From positions 124,001 through 188,000 of the forward strand of contig JAJUJQ010000003.1 of the NCBI GenBank assembly GCA_029265255.1: DNA of 64,000 nt, in the 5' to 3' direction. The position numbers and the translations under genes are program-made. The notes below the pieces were generated by a model. The model was not told where the DNA came from and searched no databases. It saw only the letters and a program-made list of their open reading frames with translations. Each line of letters starts with the position of its first letter. Within the stretch, counting starts at the first letter, position 1. Of the stretch, positions 34,515 to 42,386 are shown in pieces. The stretch is from Spirochaetota bacterium. Lineage in GTDB: Bacteria > Spirochaetota > Spirochaetia > Treponematales > Rectinemataceae.

Positions 34515-35863
34515 CGACCATTCTTTATGGACTCATCGGATTATCGGTAGTTGTTATCGTCCACGAATTTGGACATTTTCTCGTTGCGCGGGCAAGCGGT
34601 GTTCATGTAGAAGCTTTTTCCATTGGCTGGGGTCCCCCTCTCCTCAAGTTCAAACGAGGGATGACAGAGTGGAGGCTCGGCATTCTTCCTATTGGCGGAT
34701 ATTGCAAGTTGAAAGGCGAAGACAGCTTCAGGAAGGCCATCGAGGAGAAGCTTCCCCAAATCCCTTCAGAAGATGGAGGTTTCTATAGCGCGCATCCGCT
34801 GCGGCGCATTAGTATCGCGCTGGCTGGGCCAGTATCGAATATGCTGTTCGCAATTATCGCGTTTTCGCTTGTCGCAGCGATTGGTATCACGATTCAGACA
34901 GCACCGAACCGAATCATCCTTTCCAGCGAGACTGGATCATTTATCACACAAGACAGACTTAATCCCGCCGATGAGGCCGGGCTTGAGACGGGCGATATCA
35001 TTCTCTCCGTAGAAGGCAAGAATATTCGAGACTATCGCGATCTGCAGGACGCAATCGCCACGAATCCCGGAAAGCCTCTGCGGCTTGAAGTACTCAGGAA
35101 TGGCATGACTCGAACGCTTGTGGTGACCCCCCGGCTCGATCCCAATACAGGTGCTGGGGTAATCGGTGTTTATGCGTATATCGAACCATTGGTCGGTTCG
35201 GTAAAGCGCGGCAGCCCGGCGGAAATTGCCGACATCCGGCCCGGTGACCGCATCACGCAGGCAAACGGGATCGAGTTGCGCAATAGCGTCGATTTTCTGA
35301 AGCTGTTTTCTGAAGGGACGGAGCGTCTCGATCTGACTATCGAACGAAATGGCCAGTTGTTGCGGACCACTTTGGTTGCTCAATCTGCCGAGGAGGCAGG
35401 TATTGCTTTTGAGGGCATCACCAGGACAGAAAAAGCCCATGACTTTCTCGATGCCATGGCAAGGGGAGCCAGCGAAACAGCTTCAACATTTGCAATGACC
35501 TTTAAAAGCATCGGTCTCCTCTTCCGCGGAGTGAATGTGTTCAAGGCTGTTTCCGGTCCAGCTCGTATCACATGGATGATCGGTACTGCCGCGCAGGATC
35601 AGATTAAGGAAAATGGGCTGGCGGGCTTGGTGCCAATCCTCAGCTTTCTCGCATTTCTGTCGGTTGGGCTTGCAATTGTCAATCTATTGCCGCTCCCGGT
35701 ACTGGATGGAGGGCTTATTATCCTTTTTCTAGCAGAGCTGTTGAAACGAAAACCTCTTTCGCCGAAAACCGTGTACCGATATCAGTTTATCGGCGCGGCA
35801 TTTGTGATCGTCATCTTTATCGTGGCCACCATGAGCGATATTGTCTTTTTTACGGGGAAATAG
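34511..35863 (+). CDS. rseP: Site-2 membrane metalloprotease RseP with two PDZ domains
   Basis: Intramembrane zinc protease acting on anti-sigma factors or signal-peptide remnants. 450 residues; zinc motif H18-E-F-G-H22 in the first membrane helix and the third ligand in LLPLPVLDGG near residue 400. Two PDZ domains at about residues 130-200 (LNPADEAGLETGDIILSV) and 220-290 (SPAEIADIRPGDRITQANG). Four membrane segments. Operon end; convergent with dnaB. Confidence 0.95.
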   Translation: MTTILYGLIGLSVVVIVHEFGHFLVARASGVHVEAFSIGWGPPLLKFKRGMTEWRLGILPIGGYCKLKGEDSFRKAIEEKLPQIPSEDGGFYSAHPLRRISIALAGPVSNMLFAIIAFSLVAAIGITIQTAPNRIILSSETGSFITQDRLNPADEAGLETGDIILSVEGKNIRDYRDLQDAIATNPGKPLRLEVLRNGMTRTLVVTPRLDPNTGAGVIGVYAYIEPLVGSVKRGSPAEIADIRPGDRITQANGIELRNSVDFLKLFSEGTERLDLTIERNGQLLRTTLVAQSAEEAGIAFEGITRTEKAHDFLDAMARGASETASTFAMTFKSIGLLFRGVNVFKAVSGPARITWMIGTAAQDQIKENGLAGLVPILSFLAFLSVGLAIVNLLPLPVLDGGLIILFLAELLKRKPLSPKTVYRYQFIGAAFVIVIFIVATMSDIVFFTGK

Positions 35864-35910
35864 ATCGCAGCGGACAGATCAAATTCCGGTTGCGCGGCCA
35901 ATCGAGCCAC

Positions 35911-37257
35911 TCAACCATGGTGCTCTCTGCGCTCCATGTTGACAAATTTCGCATAGCTTGCCTTGAACCAGACCGATGTTTTACCGATGGGGCCATTACG
36001 CTGTTTCGCAACGATGAGATCGGTTTCGACCTGATCACTCTGCTGATCGTGGGTCTTATCCAAAGCGCGCTCTCGGTGCAGAAAAATAATGAGGTCCGCA
36101 TCTTGCTCGATTGAGCCGGATTCTCTGAGATCTGCAAGGGTTGGCTGCTTGCCTTCGGCTTCGCGTTTCAACTGCGACAGCGCCACTACTGGAATATCGA
36201 GTTCGCGAGCCAGCGCTTTGAGAGAACGTGATATGGCCGATATCTGCTCCCATCGTGGCAGTTCTCCATTGTCATGCGTGATCAAGGTCAGATAATCGAT
36301 GAAAATGACCTTCACGTTGCGTTCGAGGACGAGGCGCCTTGCCATTGTCCGTAATTCAAGAAGCTTCATATTCGGCATGTCGACGATGTACAGCGGCGCT
36401 TCGTAAATCCGGGCGGCAGCTTCCATGAGGCTGTCGTAATCCTGGGTCCTGATTCTCCCTGTCCTTATGCGCTCGGCCGGAATGTGAGCCTCCGAAGAGA
36501 TGAGTCGCATCATGATGGCTGATTCCGACATTTCCAGCGAAAAGAAGGCGGTTGGAATTTTGAGATCTATTGATGCATGCGCTGCCATCGTCAATGCCAG
36601 AGCTGTCTTTCCTACCGAAGGTCGCGCGCCGATGACAATGAATTCGGAATTTTGCAATCCGCTTGTCATGGTGTCCAGATCGGAAAGCCCAGTCGGGATA
36701 CCGGTGAATGCTTCTGGATTCTTGCTCAGTTTCTCGATGAGAAGCATTGTCTCGGTGACAATCTCTCTGGCTTGATGATAATCCGCGGTTCTTCGGTTTT
36801 GCGATATATCGAATATCTTCGCTTGAACTTCGTCCAGAATTCCATCGATATCTCTAGTTTCCTCATGGGCCAGCGCCGCCGCTTCAGAAGAGAGCTGGAT
36901 GAGCCGCCGTCGCGTGGACATTTCCTGCACAATCCGCGCGTAATATTCAACATTGGCCGCTGAGGGAGTAAAGGATGCAAGACTGGCGATATAGGCAGCT
37001 CCCCCTACCCGCTCAAGACTGCCTCTGTTGCGCAGTTCCTCGGAGAGCGTGATGAGGTCTGGTTTATGCCCATGTTCGTGCATCGAAATCAATGCTTCAA
37101 AGATTTCCTGGTTGGCCGGCTCATAAAAGCTGGCTGGCTGTAGGTAGCGAAGAACGGTGTTGATAGCTTCGGGATCGAGAAGGAGCGCACCGAGACAGGC
37201 CTGTTCGGCATCGGCATTGTAAAGAGGCAGTTTATCTTTTATTGACTGACCAGGCAT
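35911..37257 (-). CDS. dnaB: Replicative DNA helicase
   Basis: Hexameric 5'-3' helicase at the replication fork. 448 residues: N-terminal DnaB domain (NADAEQACLGALLLDPEAI), RecA-like motor with Walker A ARPSVGKTALAL, Walker B VIFIDYLTLI, and SRSLKALARELDIPVVALSQLKR and the arginine finger region LRESGSIEQDADLIIFL. No intein is present. AGGAG lies nine bases before the ATG. It has its own promoter next to the rplI terminator. Confidence 0.97.
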   Translation of the reverse strand: MPGQSIKDKLPLYNADAEQACLGALLLDPEAINTVLRYLQPASFYEPANQEIFEALISMHEHGHKPDLITLSEELRNRGSLERVGGAAYIASLASFTPSAANVEYYARIVQEMSTRRRLIQLSSEAAALAHEETRDIDGILDEVQAKIFDISQNRRTADYHQAREIVTETMLLIEKLSKNPEAFTGIPTGLSDLDTMTSGLQNSEFIVIGARPSVGKTALALTMAAHASIDLKIPTAFFSLEMSESAIMMRLISSEAHIPAERIRTGRIRTQDYDSLMEAAARIYEAPLYIVDMPNMKLLELRTMARRLVLERNVKVIFIDYLTLITHDNGELPRWEQISAISRSLKALARELDIPVVALSQLKREAEGKQPTLADLRESGSIEQDADLIIFLHRERALDKTHDQQSDQVETDLIVAKQRNGPIGKTSVWFKASYAKFVNMERREHHG

Positions 37258-37294
37258 GGATAGACTCCTAGCGCCATTCGGTACGGGGTATTCA

Positions 37295-37324
37295 ACTGTA
37301 GTATGTGGCTTTACCGCCGGTCAA
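37295..37324 (-). promoter_or_regulatory. Probable dnaB promoter
   Basis: Minus strand TTGACC (37319-37324), 18 bases, TACAGT (37295-37300), with a leader of about 30 bases that carries AGGAG. It begins seven bases beyond the T tract of the rplI terminator. Confidence 0.55.
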
Positions 37325-37330
37325 GGCAGT

Positions 37331-37364
37331 AATAAAAAGGGTCGCCCTGGCAACAGGGAGACCC
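37331..37364 (-). terminator. Terminator of the rpsF-rplI operon
   Basis: Minus-strand hairpin with outer GGGTC/GACCC (37339-37343, 37360-37364) and inner CCCTG/CAGGG and a four-base loop, followed by TTTTTATT. It separates the ribosomal protein operon from dnaB. Confidence 0.85.
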
Positions 37365-37388
37365 CGCGCATATATTCCCTTATGCGAA

Positions 37389-37979
37389 TTAAATTTTCCC
37401 GCGGTTGACCGCAGCCTCGAACGCTGCAGCCTGCTCTTCAGGCGTCGCAGGTTCAGTCTCGACACGCTGTCTTCTCGGCTTGTGCTTCTTGTGTTCGCCG
37501 CCTTCTTCAGATTTCTTTTCTTCGCTGGCAACAGCCAGACCCTCTACGGAAACCCGCAGCGTAGCTTCGTCTTTCTCGTAGAGTCTGATCAGTACCTTGT
37601 AGTTTCCAACCGATTTGATTGACCTTCCGGGAATCTCGATGCGGCGGGATTCAATCTCGATACCTTTTTTCAGCAGCTCGTCTGCGATGGTATGATTGGT
37701 CACCGCGCCATAGAGCTTGCCGTTATGGCCGGCCGGCATGCTGATGGTGAGAATATCCGCTTCGATCTTCTCCTTGAGAGAGCGGGAAGCAAGCCGCTTC
37801 TGCTCCTTGATGGCAAGAATTTCCGCCTGTCTTTTTTCAAAGAGCGCGGCTGTCTTGTCGTTGTAAACCATGACAAGCTTGCGGGGAAGAAGGTAATTGC
37901 GCGCATATCCGGGTGCAACATCCTTTATATCCCCAATTTCACCCAGGTTGGGTATGTCCTGATTCAATATTACTTTCAT
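37389..37979 (-). CDS. rplI: 50S ribosomal protein L9 with charged C-terminal extension
   Basis: 196 residues, about 48 more than E. coli L9. N-terminal domain MKVILNQDIPNLGEIGDIKDVAPGYARNYLLPR and the long helix are clear; the tail from about residue 150 is Lys/Glu-rich (EEKKSEEGGEHKKHKPRRQR) and probably disordered. The frame is open upstream to 38297, but that part overlaps the neighbouring membrane protein; the true start is the ATG at 37979. Confidence 0.96.
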   Translation of the reverse strand: MKVILNQDIPNLGEIGDIKDVAPGYARNYLLPRKLVMVYNDKTAALFEKRQAEILAIKEQKRLASRSLKEKIEADILTISMPAGHNGKLYGAVTNHTIADELLKKGIEIESRRIEIPGRSIKSVGNYKVLIRLYEKDEATLRVSVEGLAVASEEKKSEEGGEHKKHKPRRQRVETEPATPEEQAAAFEAAVNRGKI

Positions 37980-37981
37980 CT

Positions 37982-38956
37982 TCAGGCTCCTTTGCGTGTT
38001 CGGTAATTGGACCATACTTCGGTGACGCCGAGCGCCGGAAGCACGATCATTTCTGCAAGCCCGACTTTGGAGTCGAGCAGTCCAAGCAATACCAGGAAGG
38101 ACAGGAAAATACCTGCTCCTCTGGGTATGCCCCTGATTCTGAAAAAATGAGTGATGATACCAATCCCCTGGAGGGCGTACCACATTGCGGCTGTAAGTGA
38201 AGCATTCCATGCCACAATAGAAAGAAACCCATGCAGGTGGCGATAGAGAACAGCGAGCAGTAGCGCCCAGGAAAGCATGCTTGGCCACAGCAGCCATGAT
38301 GGCACGACCATTGAATGCAGGCTCGCGCGGTCATTATCCGCTTTCTGGCGTAGCGCGATATTCTTTCCAAGCCACCAGCTTCCTGCGAGGACAAACCAGA
38401 TCACCATGCCGAAACAATTCATGACAACGGCGACAGCCGGCTGAACATATTCTTGCAGCAATATTGCGGTTTCTGGCGGTTGCAAGCCAGTATTTGCAAT
38501 GAACTGGGCAACGAGCACTGCAATACTTTCCTGCATTGAGGCCGAGCCGATCGAAGCGTTCAGCAGAAATCCGAAGATGACCGAAAGCAAGATCCATGCT
38601 GCGGTAAGCTTGATCCAGCCGCTTGTTCTAATAAAATGAAGAATCGCCAACGAACCAAGCAGAAGCGCAGGCATAAGCAGGCTCTGCAGAAAGTTGGAAG
38701 GGTTCAATGCGCCAAAGCTTCCCAGCTGCAACGCGTTCCCCACTCCTATTACCAGCAGTGCCGTGAGAAGAGAATGAAAGCCCTCTTTTTTCCCTTCCCG
38801 AACAAAGGCATATTGCACTGGTACAAGACAGGCTAACGCAAGAAAGCCGCTTGTAAAGAACAGTCCCGATACGATGCCGGCAGCCATTGATCGCCGCCAC
38901 TGAACGCGCAGCGTATTGGTGGAGGTCATATCGGATCCGTCCTTCACGTTAGTCAT
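37982..38956 (-). CDS. Multipass membrane protein, DUF2232/YybS-like
   Basis: About 324 residues with eight or so hydrophobic segments, for example GIVSGLFFTSGFLALACLVPVQYAF and LLVIGVGNALQLGSFG, and WYALQGIGIITHFFRIRG. It sits between rpsR and rplI, ending two bases before rplI, where Firmicutes often have yybS (DUF2232); the placement and topology are the basis for the call. Start uncertain: GGAG lies ten bases before the ATG at 38956, one base before an ATG at 38965, and an AAGGA lies before a later ATG at 38929. Confidence 0.65.
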   Translation of the reverse strand: MTNVKDGSDMTSTNTLRVQWRRSMAAGIVSGLFFTSGFLALACLVPVQYAFVREGKKEGFHSLLTALLVIGVGNALQLGSFGALNPSNFLQSLLMPALLLGSLAILHFIRTSGWIKLTAAWILLSVIFGFLLNASIGSASMQESIAVLVAQFIANTGLQPPETAILLQEYVQPAVAVVMNCFGMVIWFVLAGSWWLGKNIALRQKADNDRASLHSMVVPSWLLWPSMLSWALLLAVLYRHLHGFLSIVAWNASLTAAMWYALQGIGIITHFFRIRGIPRGAGIFLSFLVLLGLLDSKVGLAEMIVLPALGVTEVWSNYRTRKGA

Positions 38957-38987
38957 GAAGCTCATTCTCCAGAGGATAGCGAAAGGC

Positions 38988-39302
38988 TTATTTCACCACG
39001 TAGGGCAGCAATGCCAGCGCCCGCGCTCTTTTGATATTCACGGCGAGTACGCGCTGATGCTTGGAACAGGTACCAGTAATGCGGCGCGGAAGAATCTTGC
39101 CACGTTCGGTCGTGTATCGTCTGAGAAGGTCGGCATCTTTGTAATCGATTTTTACCTTTTGGGTGCAGAAACGGCATACTTTCTTGCGGAAGAATCCTTT
39201 TCCTTTGCGCGGGCCATTTCTATCATCCTGGTCTCTGCGAAGATCCTGCTGGTCTTCGGAACGGGAGGCTTTCATTTCGTTCATATCTTTCATGTCATCC
39301 AT
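38988..39302 (-). CDS. rpsR: 30S ribosomal protein S18
   Basis: 104 residues with [62 protein letters not shown] as the S18 core. The core has Cys at CRFC and one at TCSKHQ, the zinc-binding form. The N-terminus is a Met/Asp/Lys-rich extension of about 35 residues not needed for the fold. AGGAG lies seven bases before the ATG at 39302; ATG 39308 is too near the site. Confidence 0.95.
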   Translation of the reverse strand: MDDMKDMNEMKASRSEDQQDLRRDQDDRNGPRKGKGFFRKKVCRFCTQKVKIDYKDADLLRRYTTERGKILPRRITGTCSKHQRVLAVNIKRARALALLPYVVK

Positions 39303-39350
39303 ATTCATTCTCCTGTAGAATTCCAAATTAATGCGGGCAATCCATTCGTT

Positions 39351-39800
39351 TCAGAAGGGAATGTCGTCGGTAAAGTCATCCACCACAGGGGGGGCGGAAG
39401 CATGGTTAATGGAAGTATCCGGACGCATTGAGGATTCTGTTGCGGCGCGGTGATTACCTGAATCGGAACCCTGTGGCGATGGCCCCAGCGGACGGATCGC
39501 GGAAGCCGCTATGACCACCTTCGAACGCTGTTGTCCATCTTTTTCCCATCGATCCTGTCGCAGTTCTCCCTGTATCGCGACTTGTCGCCCCTTCAAAAGG
39601 TATTTGCTGAGCCCCTCGGCGCTTTTCCCATAGAACTCGATGTCAAAAAAATGAGGCTCGTCTACCCACTGCTCATCCTGCTTCCTCGAACGATTGACCG
39701 CAATGGAAAATCGGCAGATCGGCAGGCCTGACGGGGTGTACTTGAGTTCACTGTCACGGGTAAGGCGCCCTACCAATACCACAACATTGATATCGCTCAC
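39351..39800 (-). CDS. ssb: Single-stranded DNA-binding protein
   Basis: 149 residues: OB fold VVVLVGRLTRDSELKYTPSGLPICRFSIAVNR and WVDEPHFFDIEFYGKSAEGLSKYLLKGRQVAIQGELR, a Ser/Pro-rich linker and the partner-binding acidic tip DDFTDDIPF. GTG start with AAAGGAG nine bases ahead. Lies between rpsF and rpsR as in many bacteria. Confidence 0.96.
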   Translation of the reverse strand: MSDINVVVLVGRLTRDSELKYTPSGLPICRFSIAVNRSRKQDEQWVDEPHFFDIEFYGKSAEGLSKYLLKGRQVAIQGELRQDRWEKDGQQRSKVVIAASAIRPLGPSPQGSDSGNHRAATESSMRPDTSINHASAPPVVDDFTDDIPF

Positions 39801-39836
39801 GGGATTGCTCCTTTTGAAAATCGGTTCGTACGACTT

Positions 39837-40118
39837 TCAGTCTTCCACTTTCACTATAAGATGCTTTAGAATGGTTGGGCTGAGCTTGATGGCGCGCTCA
39901 AGCGAGAGCACGCTGGCGGGCTCCAGGTTCATTCGATAGAGCATGTAGTGGCCACGGGTCTTCTTCTTGATGGAATATGCGAGCGGCCGATCTCCCATGT
40001 CTTCTTCTTTGACTTCAATCGCCTTATGCTGCGAAAGCAGATCGGCGATTGCCTGCTTGCCGGCCTTGTAGAGTTCGTCTTCCGAATTCAGGACGGCAAC
40101 GAGTTCATACTGTCTCAT
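39837..40118 (-). CDS. rpsF: 30S ribosomal protein S6
   Basis: 93 residues, usual length, with MRQYELVAVLNSEDELYKAGKQAI and RPLAYSIKKKTRGHYMLYRMNLEPASVLSLERAI. GGGAGG precedes the ATG. First gene of the operon rpsF-ssb-rpsR-membrane protein-rplI. The leader has a 6-bp GC hairpin (CCGGCC/GGCTGG, about 40165-40182) that could bind the S6:S18 complex, unproven. Confidence 0.96.
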   Translation of the reverse strand: MRQYELVAVLNSEDELYKAGKQAIADLLSQHKAIEVKEEDMGDRPLAYSIKKKTRGHYMLYRMNLEPASVLSLERAIKLSPTILKHLIVKVED

Positions 40119-40196
40119 TCGATCCTCCCTATGGACGTTTAAGCCGCTATGGGCTTTTATGATCCAGCCATACAGGCCGGATAAAGAGGGCGTTAT

Positions 40197-40226
40197 TTTA
40201 TATCACAAATGGATGTACAGAGACAA
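40197..40226 (-). promoter_or_regulatory. Promoter of the rpsF operon
   Basis: Minus strand TTGTCT (40221-40226), 18 bases, TATAAA (40197-40202), about 75 bases before the rpsF start, leaving a leader. Confidence 0.65.
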
Positions 40227-40265
40227 GGTGCGCTGCATGCGCATTATCACAGCAATGACGCCTGC

Positions 40266-40294
40266 TTGTCATATGAGCATATTCTTTTCATAAT
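40266..40294 (+). promoter_or_regulatory. Promoter of hisS
   Basis: TTGTCA (40266-40271), 17 bases, CATAAT (40289-40294), then a 38-base leader containing TGGAG before the ATG at 40333. An example of a leadered gene in the same genome. Confidence 0.65.
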
Positions 40295-40332
40295 AGCAGC
40301 CTGTATCTTCATGCAATACAGATGGAGTAGCT

Positions 40333-41667
40333 ATGTCGATCATTACCCCCAGGGTTCTCAAAGGGTTTCGTGACTTTCTTCCGGATGCAGAAATGGCGCG
40401 GCAAGCTTTAACTGAAAAACTGGAACAAGTCTTTACATTATTTGGATTTGTACCCATTGATACACCAGTGCTCGAATACGCGGAAATTCTTCTCGGAAAA
40501 GGCGGAGGGGAAACCGACAAGCAAGTATATCGATTCAAAGACCATGGCGATCGTGATGTGGCCATGCGCTTTGATCTTACCGTTCCTTTTGCGCGATTCA
40601 TGGCCGAGCATGTTGATGAGCTCTATCTGCCTTTTCGGCGGTATCACATTGCAAAAGTGTGGCGCGGCGAGAACACGCAACGCGGGCGTTATCGCGAATT
40701 CATGCAGTGTGATTTCGATATTGTAGGAACGGATTCTGCCTCTGCTGACGCTGATATTATTCTGACAGCAGCTTCCGCCATGAAGGCTCTGGAAGTGGGC
40801 GAGTTCAGGCTTCGCATCAATCATCGAATGCTTTTCAACCGGTTCCTAGATCGACTGGGTGCTGCAGAAAAATCGGTCGAGATTCTAAGAACAGTCGACA
40901 AACTAGAAAAAATCGGTCATGATTCGACTGCAGAACTTCTGACCAGCCTTGTATCCGCTGACGCAGCGTCTGACATTCTGGAATTCATTCGTCAGGAAGA
41001 GGATTTCTCAGAGACCCTTGATAAAATGGTACGCCTTTGCGCGCCAGGAGACAAGGCTGCCATGGCAGCGCAGACCAGGCTTCTTGAGGTCATGGACTGT
41101 GTCGCAGCAGCCGGGTTTGATGGCAGTGTCGTGCTCGATCCAAGCATTACGAGGGGGCTTGATTATTATACCGGCATCGTGCTCGAAACCCAGCTTGCCG
41201 CAATTCCCGAGATCGGGTCGGTCTGTTCCGGAGGGCGCTATGACGAGCTGGCAAGTCTCTATACGACGAGACGTATGCCTGGCGTGGGAGCATCCGTTGG
41301 GCTAGATCGGCTCCTGGCTGCCTTGGATGCTCTTGGCAGGAACTCGCACCTTCCCCGATCAACAGCCATCCTGATAATCAATCAGGAAGGAAACGCGCTT
41401 TCAGCGCTTCATGAGACTTCTTCACGTCTTCGAAGCGAGGGGTTTGCCACCGAGGTGTACCCGGAGCCTCGAAAGCTTGCGTCTCAATATGCATATGCGG
41501 AAAGAAAGCACATCCCTCTTGCGCTCTTCCTGAACTCGGATCGCGAGTCGAAAGAATCCGTTAGGCCTCTTTACTTGCTTCGTGTGCTGGCTCGCAGAGA
41601 AAATATAGAGTGCGAGGATCTCGGATCGGTCATTCGGATTGCAGCGCAGGAACTGGTACACGCATGA
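40333..41667 (+). CDS. hisS: Histidyl-tRNA synthetase
   Basis: 444 residues, class II synthetase: GFRDFLPDAEMARQ, motif 2 FRRYHIAKVWRGENTQRGRYREFMQCDFDIVG, HisA motif LDPSITRGLDYYTGIVLE, motif 3 SVCSGGRYDELASLY and GVGASVGLDRLLAAL, and a C-terminal anticodon-binding domain (LIINQEGNALSALHETSSRLR). Stop overlaps trmB by four bases. Confidence 0.97.
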   Translation: MSIITPRVLKGFRDFLPDAEMARQALTEKLEQVFTLFGFVPIDTPVLEYAEILLGKGGGETDKQVYRFKDHGDRDVAMRFDLTVPFARFMAEHVDELYLPFRRYHIAKVWRGENTQRGRYREFMQCDFDIVGTDSASADADIILTAASAMKALEVGEFRLRINHRMLFNRFLDRLGAAEKSVEILRTVDKLEKIGHDSTAELLTSLVSADAASDILEFIRQEEDFSETLDKMVRLCAPGDKAAMAAQTRLLEVMDCVAAAGFDGSVVLDPSITRGLDYYTGIVLETQLAAIPEIGSVCSGGRYDELASLYTTRRMPGVGASVGLDRLLAALDALGRNSHLPRSTAILIINQEGNALSALHETSSRLRSEGFATEVYPEPRKLASQYAYAERKHIPLALFLNSDRESKESVRPLYLLRVLARRENIECEDLGSVIRIAAQELVHA

Positions 41668-42386
41668 CTGATGAACACTCGATACCCGATGGCTCTCAGG
41701 TACTCAGCGGAAGCGTCAGAACGTTTGTACTGCGTTCGGGAAGACTGACCGATGCGCAGAAGCGCGCCCTTGAAACACGCGCTCCCCGCTATCTCATCCC
41801 ATTCACGGATGAACCAACTACCTTCGATCACTTCTTCCCTAATCCGGCTCCACTCGTCATGGAGATTGGGTTTGGCATGGGACAGGCAACATGGCAGATT
41901 GCGCGCGACAGACCTCAGTTCAATTATCTTGGTGTCGAGGTGCACGCGCCTGGTGTAGGCAAGCTCATTCTTGAGCTTGACGCTCATGAGATCGAAAATG
42001 TGCGTATTATTCAGCACGATGCGATTCAGGTTCTGAAAACCATGGTAATGCCGGCCAGTATCGCTGGCTTTCATATTTTCTATCCCGACCCTTGGCCCAA
42101 AAAGCGCCACCATAAGCGCAGGCTCATGCAAGCCGCGGTAATCCGCCTGATGGCGCAGAAATTGGTTCCCGGCGGCTATCTCTATTTTGTGACAGATATC
42201 GAAGACTACGCACACGCAACGCTGCAGGTACTCAATACATGCGAGCTTTTACAGAATCGGTACGAGGGGTTTGCGCCGCACCAGGAGTGGAGGCCAGAAA
42301 CCAAATTCGAACGCCACGCCAGCGAAGCGGGACGCGGAGCCTTCGAACTCCTGTTCGAGCGGAATACGCTCAGCCTCTCAGAATGA
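41664..42386 (+). CDS. trmB: tRNA (guanine-N7)-methyltransferase
   Basis: Methylates G46 of tRNA using SAM. 240 residues with FFPNPAPLVMEIGFGMGQATWQIARDRP (SAM site), NYLGVEVHAPGVGKLI, and the catalytic PDPWPKKRHHKRRL. The ATGA overlap with hisS fixes the start at 41664. The last 17 bases overlap the end of the convergent hrpA-like gene. Confidence 0.95.
   Translation: MTDEHSIPDGSQVLSGSVRTFVLRSGRLTDAQKRALETRAPRYLIPFTDEPTTFDHFFPNPAPLVMEIGFGMGQATWQIARDRPQFNYLGVEVHAPGVGKLILELDAHEIENVRIIQHDAIQVLKTMVMPASIAGFHIFYPDPWPKKRHHKRRLMQAAVIRLMAQKLVPGGYLYFVTDIEDYAHATLQVLNTCELLQNRYEGFAPHQEWRPETKFERHASEAGRGAFELLFERNTLSLSE

Noticed and set aside
37980..38297. N-terminal extension of ribosomal protein L9
   Set aside because: This part overlaps the membrane protein gene in another frame, and the L9 N-terminus MKVILNQDIPN begins at 37979.
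41571..42215. 214-residue open frame antisense to hisS/trmB
   Set aside because: Shadow of two conserved genes, no family recognised.
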